Shown: positions 61,355 to 64,000 of the stretch, in pieces
Position numbering within the stretch: the stretch's first letter is position 1
Layout: every line of letters starts with the position of its first letter
Source of the DNA: Prevotella sp.
GTDB lineage: Bacteria; Bacteroidota; Bacteroidia; Bacteroidales; Bacteroidaceae
Direction of reading: 5' to 3'
Assembly (NCBI GenBank): GCA_017960525.1
Contig: JAGCZA010000027.1
Coordinates: forward strand, 22,971 to 86,970
Length of the DNA: 64,000 nucleotides
Position numbers and translations under genes: made by a program
Notes under the pieces: generated by a model
Told to the model about the DNA's origin: nothing
Databases searched by the model: none
Seen by the model: the letters and a program-made list of their open reading frames with translations, nothing else

Positions 61355-63394
61355 TCAGTCCACTCTCAGTGCCAGCATAGTCAGGTCATCGTTGGGCAGG
61401 GCACCGTTGCGGTGTCTTTCCACTTCGCCCGTGATATAGTCTATCAGTTCGCGGGCGCTGCTGAACTTCTGGCTACGAAGTATTTCCAGCAGGCGGTCGT
61501 CGCCAAACTGCACTTGCTTTTTGTTCTCTGCCTCGCTGAGCCCGTCGCTGTAGATGAACAGCGGCTGTCCCTTGATGCAGTCGATGCTTTCGCCTGCGAA
61601 CTCCAGGTCGGGCCAGAGTCCGAATGGCGCATTGGTCTCCATAGTGAGGAACTCGCCGTTGAGCACTGGCGGGTTGTGGCCGGCGTTGCAGAAGTCCAGG
61701 TGGCCTGTGACGAGGTTCACCATTCCGATGAACATAGTGACGAACATACCCTGCTCATTGTCCTCGACGAGTGCGGCGTTCATGCGTGTGGCAATCTCGG
61801 CTGGAGCCATACCCTGTCCGGCGAGTGTGCGGAAGAGGCGTATGGCTTGTGCCATAAAGAGCGATGCGGGCACGCCCTTGCCGCTCACGTCGCCCACGCA
61901 GAAGTAGAGGTTTTCGCCCAGCATCAGGTAGCTGTAAAGGTCGCCGCCCACCTCTTTGGCGGGTGTCATGGCAGCGAAGATGTCGAGCCCTGTACGGTTG
62001 GGGAATATGCTGGGCACCATCGACATCTGTATGTCGCGGGCGATGCGCAGTTCGCTCTCTATGCGCTCCTTGGCCGTGGTGGTCTCTTCCAGTTGGTCGT
62101 ATGCCTTGATGAGTTTCTCGTGGGCATCGGAGAGGTTGCGCAGATGACGTCGGCGGTTGAAGGTATAGATGCCGAAGAAGATGACCAGGAACACTAAGGC
62201 TGTAAGTGTGCCCACCAGTCGCTGGCGGTCCATGTCGGCCTGCTGCTTGGCAATCTGTGCGTCCTTCTGTTGCGTGTCGTAGATGGTGGCCAGCTCGGCG
62301 GCGTCGTCCTCCTTGGAGATGGTGATGGCCGAGTCGACCCTGTTGCACAAATAGGGCACGAGTGCGAGCACCGAGTCGCGGCGGTGGGCGCCGATGTTGG
62401 CGCGGATTTTGGGCAGCAGATAGAGCTGTATGTTGTCGAGCGAGAGCACCATTCCGTGCTCCTTTAGCATCTGGTTCAGGTAGCGGTAGTTGTCGGCGGC
62501 CTCGGCAAAGCGATTTGCATCGAGTAGGTATTCGTTGGACTCGATACGGCCTGTGCTTGTTTTCGAGTAGTCGGTTTGCAGAAAAGCCTTGTATGCCTTG
62601 GCGGCCTCCTCGGTCTCACCCAGTCCTTGTCGGGCCACGGCTCTCATGATTTCTATGCGGCCTTGGTATTCGTCGAAGTATTCCTGTCGGGCGTCGCTTT
62701 TCAGGCGGTACTTGTCGAGCAGCATTTCTGTGCGGTCAATCCAGTAGAGCGACTTCTCGAAGCGCTTGGTGTTGATATAGGCCTGGCTGGTGTAGACTGT
62801 GCCTATGACGGCTTCCTGCAGTCCGCGTCCCGTAGAGTCGTTTTCCCAGCGGTTGGCGTAGTGTCCGCGGGCATTGAGGAAGCTGGCGTTGGCCTCCTCG
62901 ACGCGGCCCAGGTTGAGCTGGCAGCAGCCGATGTTGTTGAGCAGGATGGCATAGTCGATGTCGGAGCCTATACCCATCTTTTCCAGCTGTTGTACGGCGG
63001 GCATGGCCACCTTGAGCGCCCCCTCGTAGTCGCCCTTGATGAGCAGCAGCTCCGACAGCCGGCGCGCTGCCTTGATATAGCTCTGGTGGTCTGACTCGTT
63101 CACGATGGTACCCGTCACGGCCTTCTTGTAGTAGTACTCAGCCGAACGGTACTGCCCCTGGCGGTAGTAGGCGGTGCCGCGCCAGCGGTTGGCGTTCAGC
63201 TCCGAAATCTCGCCCGCCTGGGCGAAGCTGTCCACCAGCTCCACCATACGGATATAGTCTTTACTTATCCCAGCGTTGAAAATGATACTGTCGGCATGGC
63301 CGGCAACCACCATGGCGCGATGGTTTTCACCACAGGATAACTGCAAGAGCGCAGCAGCCAGGAGCAGGGCTGTGTGGACAATGGTTTTCTTCAT
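61355..63394 (-). CDS. TPR sensor with SpoIIE-type PP2C phosphatase output (second paralog)
   Basis: 679 residues from the ATG at 63394; the open frame extends further, but the promoter (TTTG 63456-63453, TAATTTTG 63432-63425) decides. Signal peptide with lipobox-like LLQLSC, TPR-rich periplasmic region (about 40-380), membrane helix (about 393-413, VGTLTALVFLVIFFGIYTF), linker TTAKERIESELRIARDIQMSMVP, and PP2C domain with AAMTPAKEVGGDLYSY and CVGDVSGKGVPAS. Strongly similar to the 3733-5868 gene in the catalytic half, less so in the sensor half. Partner switch proteins are not in the window. Confidence 0.88.
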   Translation of the reverse strand: MKKTIVHTALLLAAALLQLSCGENHRAMVVAGHADSIIFNAGISKDYIRMVELVDSFAQAGEISELNANRWRGTAYYRQGQYRSAEYYYKKAVTGTIVNESDHQSYIKAARRLSELLLIKGDYEGALKVAMPAVQQLEKMGIGSDIDYAILLNNIGCCQLNLGRVEEANASFLNARGHYANRWENDSTGRGLQEAVIGTVYTSQAYINTKRFEKSLYWIDRTEMLLDKYRLKSDARQEYFDEYQGRIEIMRAVARQGLGETEEAAKAYKAFLQTDYSKTSTGRIESNEYLLDANRFAEAADNYRYLNQMLKEHGMVLSLDNIQLYLLPKIRANIGAHRRDSVLALVPYLCNRVDSAITISKEDDAAELATIYDTQQKDAQIAKQQADMDRQRLVGTLTALVFLVIFFGIYTFNRRRHLRNLSDAHEKLIKAYDQLEETTTAKERIESELRIARDIQMSMVPSIFPNRTGLDIFAAMTPAKEVGGDLYSYLMLGENLYFCVGDVSGKGVPASLFMAQAIRLFRTLAGQGMAPAEIATRMNAALVEDNEQGMFVTMFIGMVNLVTGHLDFCNAGHNPPVLNGEFLTMETNAPFGLWPDLEFAGESIDCIKGQPLFIYSDGLSEAENKKQVQFGDDRLLEILRSQKFSSARELIDYITGEVERHRNGALPNDDLTMLALRVD

Positions 63395-63424
63395 AGAAAT
63401 GCCGACAGAGTGTTTTTGTCGGCG

Positions 63425-63456
63425 CAAAATTACAACAAAAACTGCAAACTGCCAAA
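63425..63456 (-). promoter_or_regulatory. Promoter of the second phosphatase gene
   Basis: Minus strand TTTG (63456-63453), 20-nt spacer, TAATTTTG (63432-63425). Confidence 0.75.
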
Positions 63457-63505
63457 TTTTTATAATTAAAACTTCACACCAGCCGGCATAATGAGCCAAC
63501 GTCAA

Positions 63506-63568
63506 GGTTTGGACGAACCAAACTCCCAGTTTGCCGTAACCAAACTGCCAGTTTGGACGAACCAAATT
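63506..63568 (+). repeat. Array C: three 19-bp palindromic units at 22-bp period
   Basis: Units at 63506 (GGTTTGGACGAACCAAACT), 63528 (AGTTTGCCGTAACCAAACT) and 63550 (AGTTTGGACGAACCAAATT), spacers CCC and GCC. Same family as arrays A and B; it lies just upstream of the second phosphatase promoter, as array A lies upstream of the first. Confidence 0.88.
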
Positions 63569-63610
63569 TTTGGGGTCAGTCGTTTCCTTCGGTGCTTCAC
63601 GGCGCAGCCT

Positions 63611-63708
63611 CTCCCCTCCCTTTTAGGGGAGGGGTTGGGGGTGGGGTCAGTATCTTTTGGGCTGTCAACAAATTACAGAACCAACCCCAGCCCCTCCACT
63701 TGATGGGA
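63611..63708. repeat. REP-like G-rich palindromic element pair (copy R5)
   Basis: CTCCCCTCCCTTTTAGGGG then AGGGGTTGGGGGTGGGGTC, and about 35 bp later the inverted half CCAACCCCAGCCCCTCC. Confidence 0.8.
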
Positions 63709-63715
63709 GAACAGT

Positions 63716-63752
63716 AAAAAAAGCCCCACTACCTGTCGGGATAGTGGGGGCT
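63716..63752 (-). terminator. Rho-independent terminator of the FGGY kinase gene
   Basis: Minus strand: AGCCCCCACTA, short loop, TAGTGGGGCT, then seven T (63722-63716). It lies 26 bp past the kinase stop. Confidence 0.9.
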
Positions 63753-63777
63753 GAAACAGTTTGGATAGTACTGGAGG

Positions 63778-64000
63778 TCAGGCCTTGTGGTCTACGGCAC
63801 TCTGCTCCACGGGCAGGCACTTCTTGTAGTTCTCGATGTAGCGCTCGAAGCCAGCGACGTCCTCGGCTGTCGGGGCAATGCTGGTGCCCGTATTGCCGGC
63901 GAAGACAACGGTCTCCAGATAGTCGGCCAGTGAGAGTTTGTTGGGATTGTTCACCACATAGCCGGCCAGCAGGGCGATACCCCAAGCACCACCTTCGCCA
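63778..64000 (-). CDS. FGGY-family carbohydrate kinase, C-terminal fragment
   Basis: Runs off the right edge; 73 residues are visible, from GEGGAWGIALLAGYV to QSAVDHKA. The GEGGAWGIALLA block and the following VVNNPNKLSLADYLETVVF..., with a terminal FERYIENYKKCLPVEQSAV, are typical of the C-terminal region of sugar kinases annotated as xylulokinase/ribulokinase-like in Bacteroidetes. The substrate cannot be decided. It ends with a strong terminator. Confidence 0.8.
   Translation of the reverse strand, partial: GEGGAWGIALLAGYVVNNPNKLSLADYLETVVFAGNTGTSIAPTAEDVAGFERYIENYKKCLPVEQSAVDHKA

Noticed and set aside
63395-63565. 57-residue N-terminal extension of the second phosphatase from a TTG
   Set aside because: It contains the promoter and part of repeat array C; the ATG at 63394 begins a signal peptide.

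Overview
The window reads as a chromosome segment of a gut or rumen member of the Bacteroidota, most likely a Prevotellaceae (Prevotella sensu lato). The basis is: many TTTG-N19/20-TAnnTTTG promoters (the Bacteroidetes -33/-7 consensus), TonB-dependent receptors, type IX-like C-terminal tails, weak Shine-Dalgarno sites, about 50% G+C, and a hemicellulose-esterase/GH inventory typical of xylan-degrading Prevotella. No rRNA, CRISPR array, intact IS or prophage was seen.

Layout. 0-6 kb: a cobalamin riboswitch leaving the left edge, a sulfatase, ribF plus a CPBP protease, and a TPR/SpoIIE-type phosphatase. 6-11 kb: a very large secreted repeat protein divergent from an AraC regulator. 10.6-18.5 kb: a DUF4827 lipoprotein overlapping glmM, then (minus strand) TamL-like barrel lipoprotein plus subtilase, and manA. 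18.6-27 kb: a complete cobalamin-uptake operon headed by a second cobalamin riboswitch (btuB, beta-propeller surface protein, tandem DUF4465 protein, btuF, btuC; no ATPase gene). 27-28.3 kb: rhaA. 28.6-34.1 kb: a three-gene methyltransferase / methyltransferase / GIY-YIG-helicase cassette with a long structured leader, probably a restriction or phage-defence system. 34-48 kb: an arabinoxylan-oriented cluster (CE6-CE1 esterase, GH30 xylanase, GH43, GH95, double alpha/beta-hydrolase esterase), a secreted CHB_HEX-like protein and an unreported 58-residue peptide gene. 48-52 kb: VWA lipoprotein, small lipoprotein, ECF sigma factor and anti-sigma/beta-barrel fusion, in one operon. 52.2-57.3 kb: initiator tRNA, orphan mlaE-like permease, LolA-like protein, M13 peptidase, and a FISUMP lipoprotein with a large hairpin in its leader. 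57.6-61.3 kb: a TPP-riboswitch-controlled thiamine salvage operon (TonB receptor, pnuT, TPK). 61.3-64 kb: a second TPR/SpoIIE phosphatase and the end of an FGGY kinase.

How the parts work together. Two vitamin systems (B12, thiamine) are each controlled by their own riboswitch and contain outer- and inner-membrane transport steps. The glycan cluster supplies deacetylation, deferuloylation, xylanase, arabinofuranosidase/xylosidase and fucosidase/galactosidase steps, but no SusC/SusD pair or hybrid regulator lies in the window, and sugar entry enzymes (rhaA, manA, FGGY kinase) are scattered.

The most interesting unexplained structures are these: the methyltransferase leader, whose hairpin copies the gene's own translation start; an AT-rich, apparently swapped recognition segment inside the second methyltransferase; a 22-bp-period palindromic array found at three loci; heptamer tracts inside coding genes (including btuB); and the small acidic/arginine-rich peptide gene. 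All functional calls are from reading the sequence and recalled family knowledge; no database search was possible.
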